Of a stretch of 8,153 nucleotides of DNA, positions 1-7,122 are shown in pieces; positions within the stretch are counted from its first letter, which is position 1; every line of letters begins with the position of its first letter. The stretch lies in the NCBI GenBank assembly GCA_050486105.1, contig JBJHCR010000288.1, positions 1 through 8,153 on the forward strand, written 5' to 3'. The position numbers and the translations under genes were made by a program. Origin of the DNA: JAEXNA01 sp050486105 (GTDB taxonomy: Bacteria > Vulcanimicrobiota > Xenobia > Xenobiales > JADMJV01). The notes below the pieces were generated by a model. The model saw nothing but the letters and a program-made list of their open reading frames with translations, searched no databases and had not been told where the DNA came from.

Positions 1-183
1 CCTAAGCCACTCCAGGGTTGGCTTAGGATCCGCCCAAAACGTGGCATATCCCCACCAGCCGCTTAAGCCGCTCCAGGGTTGGCTTAGGATCCGCCCTCAG
101 ACTGGCATATCCCCCCCCAGCAGCTTAAGCCGCTCCGGGGTTGGCTTAGGATCCACCCTGAGACTGGCATACCCCCACCTAGC
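1..183. repeat. Three tandem 61-62 bp repeats, each with a hairpin
   Basis: Three diverged copies of one unit lie head to tail, starting at about 1, 61 and 123. The block at 10-35 recurs exactly at 71-96 and, with a few changes, at 133-158. Each unit then carries a variable part and ends in a shared GGCATATCCCC-like tract. Each unit also contains an inverted repeat: CCTAAGCC (1-8) with GGCTTAGG (20-27), then CTTAAGCC (62-69) with GGCTTAGG (81-88), and CTTAAGCC (124-131) with GGCTTAGG (143-150). The last two have one T opposite G, which would still pair as G·U in RNA. The array may extend beyond the left edge. It has no T-tract, so it is not an obvious terminator. It resembles REP-type intergenic palindromic repeats. 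Confidence 0.85.
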
Positions 184-259
184 CCTGCGCTCCCCCTGTC
201 TGAAAAATTGAAGCGACCTGCATGAAGGGCCGTCACCGATGAGCAGGAACTAGGCTGCT

Positions 260-1495
260 ATGCCACTCTTCAGGCTCATTCTTTTGGTCGTCCTTGCCCT
301 ACTCAACTTGGCCTGCGCGCCCAAGATCGACAAGGATGCGGTGGTGTTGTGGACCGCCTTCGAAGGGCCAGAACTTTCGACCCTACGGGAGATCGTGGCC
401 GACTTTGAAAGTAGCAGTGGGGTTAAAGTGAACCTGCTGAAAGTGCCGTTCTCCCNNNNNNNNNNGATGTTGGTGGCTGGCCCCGCCCAGCAAGGTCCCG
501 ATGTTCTCATAGGCCCCCACGACTGGATCGGGCTCTTGAGAACCGCCGATCTCTTAGCTCCCATTCCAGGCAGCGTCCTCACTCCCGGGAAAACCACTCA
601 CTATCCCGTGGCCCTGAAAGCCGCCACTTACGATGGCACCCTGTACTCCGTGCCCATGATGCTCGAGTGCGTGGTCTTGGCCCGCAACACCGAGTTGTGC
701 CCCAAAGCCCCCGAAAACTTAGACGACCTGGTGACCCTGGCCAAGGCCAGCCAAGAAGCTCAAGCCAACGGTCTCGGGTTTGCCTATGAGCTGGACGACT
801 TCTACTTCTCCTGGGCCTTCTTGGCCGGGTTCGGAGCCGATTTCTTGGCCCCGTTCAGCGCCACCGACCTAGACCTCGACTCCTTAAATTTGGCCACTCC
901 CGAGACCATCGAAGGGGCCGACTGGATCGCCTCTTTGCGCCTGGAGCACAAATTGGTGCCTCCTGGAATCAAGAACCAGATGGCGGTGGACATGTTCTTG
1001 AAAGGTCGCCTGGCCATGATGCTTTGCGGTCCATGGAACCTGGGCGACATGCGCAACTCCAAAGTGCCGTATGCCCTACAACCCCTGCCTCCGGGCCCTG
1101 CCGGACCCAGTTCGCCTTTCGTAGGCGCCACCGGAGCTATGCTCAGCCGCTACGCTGGTGACAAGGCCGGGGTGGAAGATTTGCTGCAGCTCTTTGCTTC
1201 CCCGGAAACCGCAGCCCAACTCTGTTTAGCCTCGGGGCGAGCCCCGGCCCAAGAGGCCACCGCCGAGATTCTGGCCAAGGCCATCACCGATCCTCAGGCA
1301 GCAAGCGATTTAGCCTTATTCTCCGAAGCCGCCCAGAGCGGAACCCCACTTCCGAATCACCCTTCGGTGTCGGCCTTGTGGGATCCCATGAAGCAAGCCT
1401 TAGAGCTGATCACCACAGGGCAGACCCCGGCCGAGAGCGAACTGCAGCGAACCACCGAGAGGGTGCGGGCTAAAATCCGCTTTATGACTGAATAG
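260..1495 (+). CDS. malE: Maltose/maltodextrin-type ABC transporter substrate-binding lipoprotein (MalE-like)
   Basis: This is the extracytoplasmic binding protein of a carbohydrate ABC importer, which captures a sugar (probably an oligosaccharide) and delivers it to the permease pair encoded just downstream. Residues 1-18 form a hydrophobic signal peptide ending at Cys19 (LNLAC). That is a plausible but atypical lipobox, because Asn sits at -3. The mature part has hallmarks of solute-binding family 1: GPDVLIGPHDWIG (79-91), the FLKGRLAMMLCGPWN segment (246-260) and a C-terminal PNHPSVSALWDPMKQAL stretch (365-381). The length of 411 aa is normal. A run of ten Ns at 456-465 hides about four residues near position 66. 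The frame is kept across it, so the gene is probably intact, but the true gap length is unknown. An in-frame TAG at 251-253 excludes an earlier start. The Shine-Dalgarno is weak. The exact sugar cannot be read from the sequence. Confidence 0.9.
   Translation: MPLFRLILLVVLALLNLACAPKIDKDAVVLWTAFEGPELSTLREIVADFESSSGVKVNLLKVPFSXXXXMLVAGPAQQGPDVLIGPHDWIGLLRTADLLAPIPGSVLTPGKTTHYPVALKAATYDGTLYSVPMMLECVVLARNTELCPKAPENLDDLVTLAKASQEAQANGLGFAYELDDFYFSWAFLAGFGADFLAPFSATDLDLDSLNLATPETIEGADWIASLRLEHKLVPPGIKNQMAVDMFLKGRLAMMLCGPWNLGDMRNSKVPYALQPLPPGPAGPSSPFVGATGAMLSRYAGDKAGVEDLLQLFASPETAAQLCLASGRAPAQEATAEILAKAITDPQAASDLALFSEAAQSGTPLPNHPSVSALWDPMKQALELITTGQTPAESELQRTTERVRAKIRFMTE
456..465. other. Assembly gap (10 Ns)
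   Basis: Ten undetermined bases lie inside the binding-protein gene. The flanks (VPFS before, MLVAGPAQQGPD after) belong to the same conserved N-lobe region of MalE-like proteins and are in the same frame. The gap is therefore probably of nearly correct size, or wrong by a multiple of three. Confidence 0.98.
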
Positions 1496-1498
1496 CTC

Positions 1499-2398
1499 AT
1501 GACCGATCGCGCCAAACCTCACTTTTATATCCTGCCAGCTTTGGTCTTGATGATCACTCTGTCGCTGATCCCCAATCTCTACTCGGTCTACCTGGCCTTC
1601 ACCAACTTCAGCCTCTACCACTACTCAGATTTTGAGTTCGTGGGGCTGCGCAACTTTGCCAAGATTTTTTCAGCTTCGGAACTGCACACCTTCATCAGAG
1701 TCACCGTCTGGACCATCGCCTGGGCCTTGCTGTCGGTCTTCTTTGCCTTTGTGCTCGGACTCTTTCTGGCCATCCCCCTCAATCGCGAAGATCTCAAGGG
1801 TGCCAAGTTGTACCGCACCCTGTTCATCGTGCCCTGGGCCATTCCGGCCTTCATCTCGGTGCTGATGTGGCAGGGGCTCTTGAACACCTCGGGCGGGGCG
1901 GTGAACGCGGTGCTCACCACCGTGGGCCTGGCTGCCGTACCTTGGCTCGACGATCCCAATTGGGCCCGATTCTCAGTGCTCATGGTGAATATCTGGCTGG
2001 GGTATCCCTTCATGATGACCATCTGCATTTCGGCTTTGCAGAGCATCCCAAAATCGGTCTACGAGGCCGCCGACATCGACGGGGCTTCCAGTTGGACGCA
2101 GTTCCAAAAGCTCACTTTACCCCTGTTGCGAACCTCACTGATCCCGGTGCTGATTTCGAATTTTGCCTTCAACTTCAACCAGTTCACCGCCATCTACCTC
2201 TTGACCGAAGGCGGCCCCACCTTACCAGGAAGCGAAGCCGGCGCCACCGACATCCTGATCACCTACAGCTATAAATTGGCTTTTGACCTATACCAGTATG
2301 GGATCGCTTGCGCCTACGCCATCATCATCTTCATCATGGTGGCCGGGTTATCGGGCCTGAACATCAAACTGACGGGAGCCTTCGATGAAGAAGAGTAA
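1499..2398 (+). CDS. malF: Maltose/maltodextrin-type ABC transporter permease (MalF-like)
   Basis: First of two inner-membrane permease subunits; it pairs with the MalG-like protein to form the sugar channel. Hydrophobic stretches near residues 10-35, 70-93, 106-128, 155-180, 212-236 and 266-288 give six likely membrane helices. The EAA loop that docks to the ATPase is clear (EAADIDGASSW, 189-199, then LTLPLL, 205-210). The segment FTAIYLLTEGGP (229-240) is typical of MalF proteins. At 299 aa it is the short form, without the extra N-terminal helices and large periplasmic domain of E. coli MalF. The ATG lies 3 bases after the binding-protein stop and has no good Shine-Dalgarno, so translation is probably coupled. 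No MalK-type ATPase is encoded nearby; a shared ATPase elsewhere is common for this family. Confidence 0.93.
   Translation: MTDRAKPHFYILPALVLMITLSLIPNLYSVYLAFTNFSLYHYSDFEFVGLRNFAKIFSASELHTFIRVTVWTIAWALLSVFFAFVLGLFLAIPLNREDLKGAKLYRTLFIVPWAIPAFISVLMWQGLLNTSGGAVNAVLTTVGLAAVPWLDDPNWARFSVLMVNIWLGYPFMMTICISALQSIPKSVYEAADIDGASSWTQFQKLTLPLLRTSLIPVLISNFAFNFNQFTAIYLLTEGGPTLPGSEAGATDILITYSYKLAFDLYQYGIACAYAIIIFIMVAGLSGLNIKLTGAFDEEE
2374..2378 (+). promoter_or_regulatory. Shine-Dalgarno (GGGAG) of the MalG-like gene, inside the MalF-like gene
   Basis: GGGAG lies 6 bases before the ATG at 2385, within the end of the upstream coding region. It supports the 14-base overlapping start over later ones. Confidence 0.6.
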
Positions 2399-3251
2399 GC
2401 GGCCGACGGATCCGGCCCTGGTGGCCTGGCACCTAACCCTCATTCTATGTCTGATGATGCTGCTGTCGCCGGCTTTCTTCGTGCTCTTGGCCGCCTTACG
2501 CAAAGACGGCAGCCTGGTTTCAAGCGAAATTCTTCCACCGCTCTCGGACCTAACCTTGGTCAACTTCAGCCGCCTTCTGGCCGAAACTCCTTTCCTAACT
2601 TGGATGAAGAACACCCTGATCGTGGCCATCATCGCCACCGTGGTGGCGGTAACCGTCACCGCTCTAGCTGGCTACGCTTTCAGCCGCTTTCGCTTTCGGG
2701 GGCGCAAGAACGGCTTGGTCTTTATGATCTTGCTGCAGATGTTTCCCGCTGCCATGAGCATGGTGGCCATTTTTCGATTGTTGCAGACTCTGGGACCTTA
2801 CACCGGGGGAGTGGTGGGTCTGAACTCTTTGGTGGGACTGGCTTTGGTCTATATCGGGGCCGGCATCCCGTTCAACAGTTGGATCATCAAAGGCTACGTA
2901 GATAATCTTCCCAAGGAGCTAGAAGAATCCGCTTACCTGGATGGAGCCACGCCCTGGCAGACATTCAGCCAGATCATCTTGCCCTTGATGGGTCCGGTGC
3001 TGGCCACCGTGGCCGTTTTCAATTTCATCGGGCCCTACAGCGACTTTATTTTTCCCTCAGTTCTGCTGTTTGACGAGGGTCAGTACACCTTGGCCGTGGG
3101 GATGCAAGGCTTCATTTCCGGCAACTTTTCGGCCAATTGGACTTTGTTTGCCGCCGCTTCGGTGCTGGGTTCCCTTCCCATATTAGTCCTATTTCTGTCT
3201 TTGCAACGCTTCTTGGTCCAGGGGCTCACCGCCGGAGCAGTGAAGGGCTAG
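2385..3251 (+). CDS. malG: Maltose/maltodextrin-type ABC transporter permease (MalG-like)
   Basis: Second permease subunit of the importer. It has a hydrophobic N-terminal helix (about 13-37) and further membrane segments near 76-98, 110-132, 145-165, 203-225 and 255-274. The EAA-type ATPase-docking loop reads ELEESAYLDGATPW (178-191) followed by IILPLMGP (197-204), so the usual second Ala is replaced by Ser. The C-terminus QRFLVQGLTAGAVKG (274-288) is a strongly conserved ending of MalG proteins. At 288 aa the length is typical. The gene overlaps the MalF-like gene by 14 bases and is followed after 27 bases by the next gene in the same direction. Confidence 0.93.
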   Translation: MKKSKRPTDPALVAWHLTLILCLMMLLSPAFFVLLAALRKDGSLVSSEILPPLSDLTLVNFSRLLAETPFLTWMKNTLIVAIIATVVAVTVTALAGYAFSRFRFRGRKNGLVFMILLQMFPAAMSMVAIFRLLQTLGPYTGGVVGLNSLVGLALVYIGAGIPFNSWIIKGYVDNLPKELEESAYLDGATPWQTFSQIILPLMGPVLATVAVFNFIGPYSDFIFPSVLLFDEGQYTLAVGMQGFISGNFSANWTLFAAASVLGSLPILVLFLSLQRFLVQGLTAGAVKG

Positions 3252-3278
3252 CCCTGCCGGTTCGTCGAAAGCTCCCTC

Positions 3279-4247
3279 ATGCAGCATCCCTCTGGGTCTG
3301 ACCCAAATGAGTCCCTGTCTGTCCTTTCTTTGGAACACGTCACCTTATGCTTGAACGCCGTGGCCAATCTAGCCACGCTTCTTCAAAGTCCAGAGCAAAA
3401 TCCCGATCCCAGCATCGTGGAAAATATCCGACGCTCAGCTCGAAATCTGACTGTGGTGAATAAACAGTTCGAAGATCTTTGGCAGCAAGACGGCCCCAAG
3501 ACTTCTAGAGACTTTGTTCCCAAAGACCTCATTGAATTCCAACTCCAAGCCTGGCAGACCTATGCGGTTACCCAGGGTATCTTCTTGGCCTGGACTTTTG
3601 AACGTCTTCCCTCTTCGGCCCAAGGCGATCCCCAGCCCTTGCACCGCCTGCTCTTGCGATTCTTGTCTGAGCTGTTTGCAAGCCGTGTGCAAGGAACGGT
3701 AGAGCTCACTTTTGACGCCCGCTCCACCGATTCTGGAGTTCATCTGGTGTGGCAAGGTCCTATGGAGGTGCTGGCCACTTGCCAATCTCTAGCAGAGAGC
3801 CTGGGAGGTTCTTGGACGGGGAAAGCGCTGGAGATCCCATTGCCTGGGACCTTCGAGGTCGCGGCAGCAGAGACGGCACCCCCTCTTGCAGGTTCCAGCG
3901 GAGAGCTTCCGCCAGCCATCGCCCTCGAACATCTAGCAGAGATCTCCGGCGGAGACCAAGATTTCGAGAGAGAACTTCTCACTACATTCGTGCAGGATAT
4001 CGAAGAACGAGTTCCCGTCCTGCAGAATGCGGTAAAGCCTTTCGACGGGGAAAAGCTAAGAACCACCGCGCACTCCATAGCGGGTTCAGCCTCGTGCATT
4101 GGAGCGCAAGTTTTTCGGGAAAAAGCCCTGGCCCTAGAGTACTGCGGACGGGACGGCATAGCTGTGGAGGCCCCTGGACACCTGCAGGCGTTTGAAGACG
4201 AACTTGCTCGGGTGAAAGACTTCTTGACCATCTACTTCGCCGACTGA
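3279..4247 (+). CDS. Degenerate histidine-kinase core fused to a C-terminal Hpt domain
   Basis: A 322-aa soluble protein with two parts. Residues about 213-320 match an Hpt (histidine phosphotransfer) domain, with the phospho-acceptor motif AHSIAGSA (264-271) and His265. The Lys often found three residues after the His is Ala268. Residues about 15-190 follow the order of a hybrid histidine-kinase core: LEHVTLCLNAV (18-28) where MSHEIRTPLNAI would be, VENIRRSARNL (47-57) as in DHp helices, GDPQPLHRLLLRFLSELFAS (116-135) where GDPxRLxQILxNLLxNAxKFT would be, and SLAESLGGSW (170-179) where a late LVELMGG segment lies. The N-box Asn and the ATP-binding G boxes are gone. Anchored on LNA, the kinase His position holds Glu19, with His20 beside it. 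I infer a pseudokinase-Hpt scaffold. The Hpt part is fairly clear; the kinase part is a by-eye alignment. The ATG start has only a weak GAAAG (3267-3271). Confidence 0.65.
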   Translation: MQHPSGSDPNESLSVLSLEHVTLCLNAVANLATLLQSPEQNPDPSIVENIRRSARNLTVVNKQFEDLWQQDGPKTSRDFVPKDLIEFQLQAWQTYAVTQGIFLAWTFERLPSSAQGDPQPLHRLLLRFLSELFASRVQGTVELTFDARSTDSGVHLVWQGPMEVLATCQSLAESLGGSWTGKALEIPLPGTFEVAAAETAPPLAGSSGELPPAIALEHLAEISGGDQDFERELLTTFVQDIEERVPVLQNAVKPFDGEKLRTTAHSIAGSASCIGAQVFREKALALEYCGRDGIAVEAPGHLQAFEDELARVKDFLTIYFAD

Positions 4248-4249
4248 AA

Positions 4250-4253
4250 GGGA
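4250..4253 (+). promoter_or_regulatory. Shine-Dalgarno (GGGA) supporting a GTG start
   Basis: AAAGGGA (4247-4253) begins on the last base of the previous stop codon and ends 5 bases before the GTG at 4259. It supports that start and tight coupling with the upstream gene. Confidence 0.6.
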
Positions 4254-4258
4254 CCAGG

Positions 4259-5818
4259 GTGCGCGTTCAAGTTCTCTACTGTCCGGGTTGCGGAGCCCCG
4301 GTGAATGACACAGAGCCGTCAGTTTGCAGCTATTGTGACTCCCAACTGCTGTTCTCTCCTCAAGTCCTGATGCAGAAGAAGGTCTCTCCCCGAAAGGATA
4401 TGGCCCGACTATCGCCCTTGCCCGCTAGCCTCAGCCAGTACGAGACTCCTAGGTTCGAGCTGTCTATGCTGGAGCAAACGGTGCCCAACTCCGGTCCCGA
4501 ATGGTTCCACCCTTGCAAGTTGGAAGATGAGAGCTTCGCCCTTCTATACATGAGATTGGTAGACGAAGACAAGCGAGCTTTGCCATGGAACCCCAAAGAG
4601 GCATTCGGGGTCCTGTTGGAATCTCTGATAGATGATCAAGATCCGGGCTTGGCCGCCTATCTAGTTCTCGAGCACCTCGGGAATCAAGGGTTCCGGGACC
4701 TGTTGGAGCTGGTAGTCCTGTTATTTGACTCCGAGCGCTCAACGGTGAGCAGCTATAACGCCGGCTGCCCGGGTTGCCTGCTGTTGGTTTCTCAGGAAGA
4801 GGGACGCACGATCCAATTGGGGCGGGCCTATGAACCTTTGCAGCGTCGTATGCTCCGGGAGACCAAAGATCACTTCAGCCCAGATAAACGACATCACCTG
4901 GCAGCCGAAGACCTAGTGGTGTTGGTTTCCGCCGGCTACGCAGGACGCGGGGGCGGCACTTACTCCAGCGGCCTCGGAGCCTTGACCAACAATCTCAATG
5001 CGAACTTAGGCGACCACCCATTGCGGGTGGTGACCCTAGCCAAGAATGCCTTTTGGGACCAGCGCCCTCCGGCTGTGGAAGACGAATTGCCCCACTCGGA
5101 TTTACGGGTGGCGGCGGTGCGCAGTCTCAGAGCAGCGGCGGCAGATACCTTGCCCGAGAATTTAGAACTCACCACCTTCTGCAGCGGCCCTTATGAATTC
5201 TCTTTGTACCGCGAGCCTCAAGACCAAGTCGAGTTGCTGGAACTGCACGGCGATCGCTCCGTGTTGGTTTGGGTCTCGAGCCCGGAACTCAGGGTGGACG
5301 AAGAGAACTTCAAGGCCATGAAGGCAGCTATCCTGGCTATTCTGGACCGCCCAGATTACGGAGACAACGAAAACCCTCGTCGGGCCGGTCGAGAGGCTCT
5401 CGAGCTCCTAGCCGAATACTGGCAAGTGAGTCTGGCGGTGATACAGTTCCTAAACCGCACCCAACGCATCAAGTATTTCCGCCATCTTTGGCAACAGCCA
5501 ATCGTCTTGGGATCTCGAGGGATCAAAGCTGAGCACGGTATGCAGCAATTCGACCAAGGCGGAGAGGTCACCGTGGGTCCCGGAGGTCGACTTTTTTTCC
5601 CCGGCTCCCTGGAGGCTCGGGGTGCGGCCCAGACCGCCGAGCAATGGGCCGAACTCTGGCCGGGAGGGAAAAGCTCTGCCCTATATTGCGCTTTGGTTGC
5701 CCATTGGCGCACTCGCTCAACACCCAAAGCCCTGGAAAGGCTGGCCTTGGCCGCTCTCGGGGATCAGCCAAGCCAGCCCACGGGCTTAGCCCTCATCACC
5801 AACACTGAGCGGATCTAG
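4259..5818 (+). CDS. Zinc-ribbon protein with two putative degenerate SpoIIE/PP2C-like domains
   Basis: A 519-aa protein of unrecognised family, beginning at GTG. Residues 8-26 hold a zinc ribbon (CPGCGAP...CSYC; Cys8, 11, 23, 26). The rest reads as two copies of a SpoIIE-type PP2C phosphatase fold without its metal-binding acids. In copy 1 (about 76-288), SSYNAGCPGCLLLV (164-177) stands where VNAGHPPPLLL is expected, EDLVVLVSAG (217-226) replaces the usual GDxLxLYSDG with Asp changed to Ala, and HSDLRVAAVR (279-288) resembles the final DDITLLVVR with one Asp left. In copy 2 (about 309-515), FLNRTQRIKYF (397-407) resembles DxxTGRLxYx, VTVGPGGRLFFPGSLEAR (437-454) resembles LxPGDxLxLYTDGLTEAR, and PTGLALIT (507-514) replaces the acidic ending. 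No catalytic activity is expected. It lies 11 bases after the Hpt gene. The ribbon is clear; the phosphatase-fold reading is an inference. Confidence 0.5.
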   Translation: MRVQVLYCPGCGAPVNDTEPSVCSYCDSQLLFSPQVLMQKKVSPRKDMARLSPLPASLSQYETPRFELSMLEQTVPNSGPEWFHPCKLEDESFALLYMRLVDEDKRALPWNPKEAFGVLLESLIDDQDPGLAAYLVLEHLGNQGFRDLLELVVLLFDSERSTVSSYNAGCPGCLLLVSQEEGRTIQLGRAYEPLQRRMLRETKDHFSPDKRHHLAAEDLVVLVSAGYAGRGGGTYSSGLGALTNNLNANLGDHPLRVVTLAKNAFWDQRPPAVEDELPHSDLRVAAVRSLRAAAADTLPENLELTTFCSGPYEFSLYREPQDQVELLELHGDRSVLVWVSSPELRVDEENFKAMKAAILAILDRPDYGDNENPRRAGREALELLAEYWQVSLAVIQFLNRTQRIKYFRHLWQQPIVLGSRGIKAEHGMQQFDQGGEVTVGPGGRLFFPGSLEARGAAQTAEQWAELWPGGKSSALYCALVAHWRTRSTPKALERLALAALGDQPSQPTGLALITNTERI

Positions 5819-5827
5819 AGGTCCATC

Positions 5828-5854
5828 TGGAAGCCCGGACCGACTGGGCTTCTA
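5828..5854. terminator. Hairpin between convergent genes, possible bidirectional terminator
   Basis: GAAGCCC (5830-5836) pairs with GGGCTTC (5846-5852) across a 9-base loop. The stem extends by one G·T and one T-A pair to 5828 and 5854. It lies between the stops of the two convergent genes and overlaps the TAG of the minus-strand gene. There is no T-run on either side, so it may slow or protect transcript ends rather than act as a classic intrinsic terminator. Confidence 0.5.
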
Positions 5855-7045
5855 AGCTACCCGCACCACTTCCAGATCGGGATCGGGCACCCAGTCGGGC
5901 AACAGACTGCGCTTGGGGGGAAGGATCTCGATCTCGTCGGGAAACTCGGTGGAGAAGATCCTCTGCACATAATGGTAAAGCTCAGGATTTTTGGCCAGCA
6001 GCCCTGGGCGAGAGTTGCCGGCTCGGAAGTGATCGTGGCCGTTGTCGTTGGGGAAGGTGAGATAGGCCTCCACCGCCTCGGCAAAATACTCACGCACGTT
6101 TTCCGAGGCCCGCTCGGTGGTGAAGACCTCCTCCACTGAGGACTGCTTGGCAGCTTTGAGATCTTGTTCGTAGAGGGCATCCACCGTCTGCCGATGCAAG
6201 GGGCCAAAACCCGGTACTCCCACCAAGGCGTCCAAAACGTGGTCTAAGGCGTGGCCCATCTCGTGCAACGCCAGACGATAGTTTCCGAGTTCTTCGGCCG
6301 GAGCGGCCACAAACTTCTCATGGAGCAACACCAACCTATCTTCGGCTCGGTGCAGACCCAAGGAGCCCTCGACATATTCGGCTGTGGTCTCTTTGGCATT
6401 GCGCAGCTTGTTCTCAGGGACCACGCCCCCCTGATGGTAGGTGTGGGGGAGCAAAACAACTCCGTAGTCGGCCTGCCAGCGGGATTCGCCCTCTGAGCTG
6501 ATCAAACCAGCATTGAGGTCCAAGAACGCTTGGTTCCAGGCTTCGAGATGCTCTGTGGGAATCTGTCGGCGCTCGGCAATCTCTTTCGGTTCGAAGGCAT
6601 CATAGGCGAGCCCCAGATGAAAATCCAGGTTCTGCTCCCGGAGCTTGCGGGTGGCCCCTTCAGCGAATTCCTGTAGAGACGAATGTTCACTGTCTTGAGC
6701 TTGGCTGAGCAGACTCCGCAGCAGCTCCCGGGCTTGCCCGCGCTGCTTGACGTACTCGGTTTCGGAAATCTTGGGAAGCCCGGGAGAGTCGGCCAAAGTT
6801 TCCCCATCACCGAGCACCGCAATCTTCACCTTGGCTCGGTCCAACAGCCGCAAGACCGGCTCGGTGAAAGCCTGAAGGTCGTCCTTGACCTGGGCGTACT
6901 CCCCCGGCACCAAAGAGTCGATAGGGTCTTTTTCTCCAACACTAGGGCAACACGAACCCTCCCCTCCGGGAAGTTCTTGGGCTTCCCCAGGAGTGCGACT
7001 CTGTCGAAGTCCTGGCGGAGATGCTATGGCTGAAGAGACCCTCAC
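5852..7045 (-). CDS. Anthrax-lethal-factor-like (M34/ATLF family) zinc metallopeptidase
   Basis: A predicted zinc-dependent endopeptidase. HEMGH (261-265) gives the two His ligands and the catalytic Glu262. The conserved EYFAEAVEAYL (319-329) supplies the third ligand (Glu319) and the second-shell Glu323. This matches the EFFAEAF motif of anthrax lethal factor and the Pro-Pro endopeptidases of family M34, about 55 residues after the HExxH as in that family. The catalytic Tyr that precedes EFFAEA in lethal factor has no equivalent at the matching position (Ala312). Residues 60-260 are mostly charged and helical-looking, with no recognised domain. The start is uncertain: a TGA lies just upstream, the only in-frame start near it is GTG at 7043-7045 with GAAGG touching it, and there is no in-frame ATG before residue 263. 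Residues 1-45 are Pro/Gly-rich and may not be translated. No signal peptide is visible, although relatives are usually secreted. The target is unknown. Confidence 0.72.
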   Translation of the reverse strand: MRVSSAIASPPGLRQSRTPGEAQELPGGEGSCCPSVGEKDPIDSLVPGEYAQVKDDLQAFTEPVLRLLDRAKVKIAVLGDGETLADSPGLPKISETEYVKQRGQARELLRSLLSQAQDSEHSSLQEFAEGATRKLREQNLDFHLGLAYDAFEPKEIAERRQIPTEHLEAWNQAFLDLNAGLISSEGESRWQADYGVVLLPHTYHQGGVVPENKLRNAKETTAEYVEGSLGLHRAEDRLVLLHEKFVAAPAEELGNYRLALHEMGHALDHVLDALVGVPGFGPLHRQTVDALYEQDLKAAKQSSVEEVFTTERASENVREYFAEAVEAYLTFPNDNGHDHFRAGNSRPGLLAKNPELYHYVQRIFSTEFPDEIEILPPKRSLLPDWVPDPDLEVVRVA

Positions 7046-7122
7046 CCTTCAAAAGTACAAGAAACGGAAGCGCGAGAGTTTAGAGAGTTGAAAACACCCC
7101 GACAAGTCCAAGAGAACCATAA

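Noticed and set aside
1..183. CRISPR-like array
   Set aside because: The whole 61-62 bp unit is repeated, including the would-be spacers, which are nearly alike (GGCATATCCCC in each). Only three diverged copies are seen and no cas gene is present.
208..236. Sigma-70 promoter with TTGAAG (208-213) before the binding-protein gene
   Set aside because: No -10-like hexamer lies 16-18 bases downstream.
1867..2274. 135-aa plus-strand frame inside the MalF-like gene
   Set aside because: Arg/His-rich shadow of a clearly coding frame with membrane helices and an EAA loop.
3740..4231. 163-aa minus-strand frame opposite the Hpt gene
   Set aside because: Ser/Arg/Ala-rich shadow. The plus frame contains the Hpt motif and fits the operon spacing.
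5820..5860. Classic intrinsic terminator
   Set aside because: The stem is good but no T-tract follows it on either strand, so it is reported only as a hairpin that might terminate transcription.
6683..7033. 116-aa plus-strand frame opposite the metallopeptidase N-terminus
   Set aside because: No ribosome-binding site and no recognisable motif. The minus frame continues without break into the HExxH domain.
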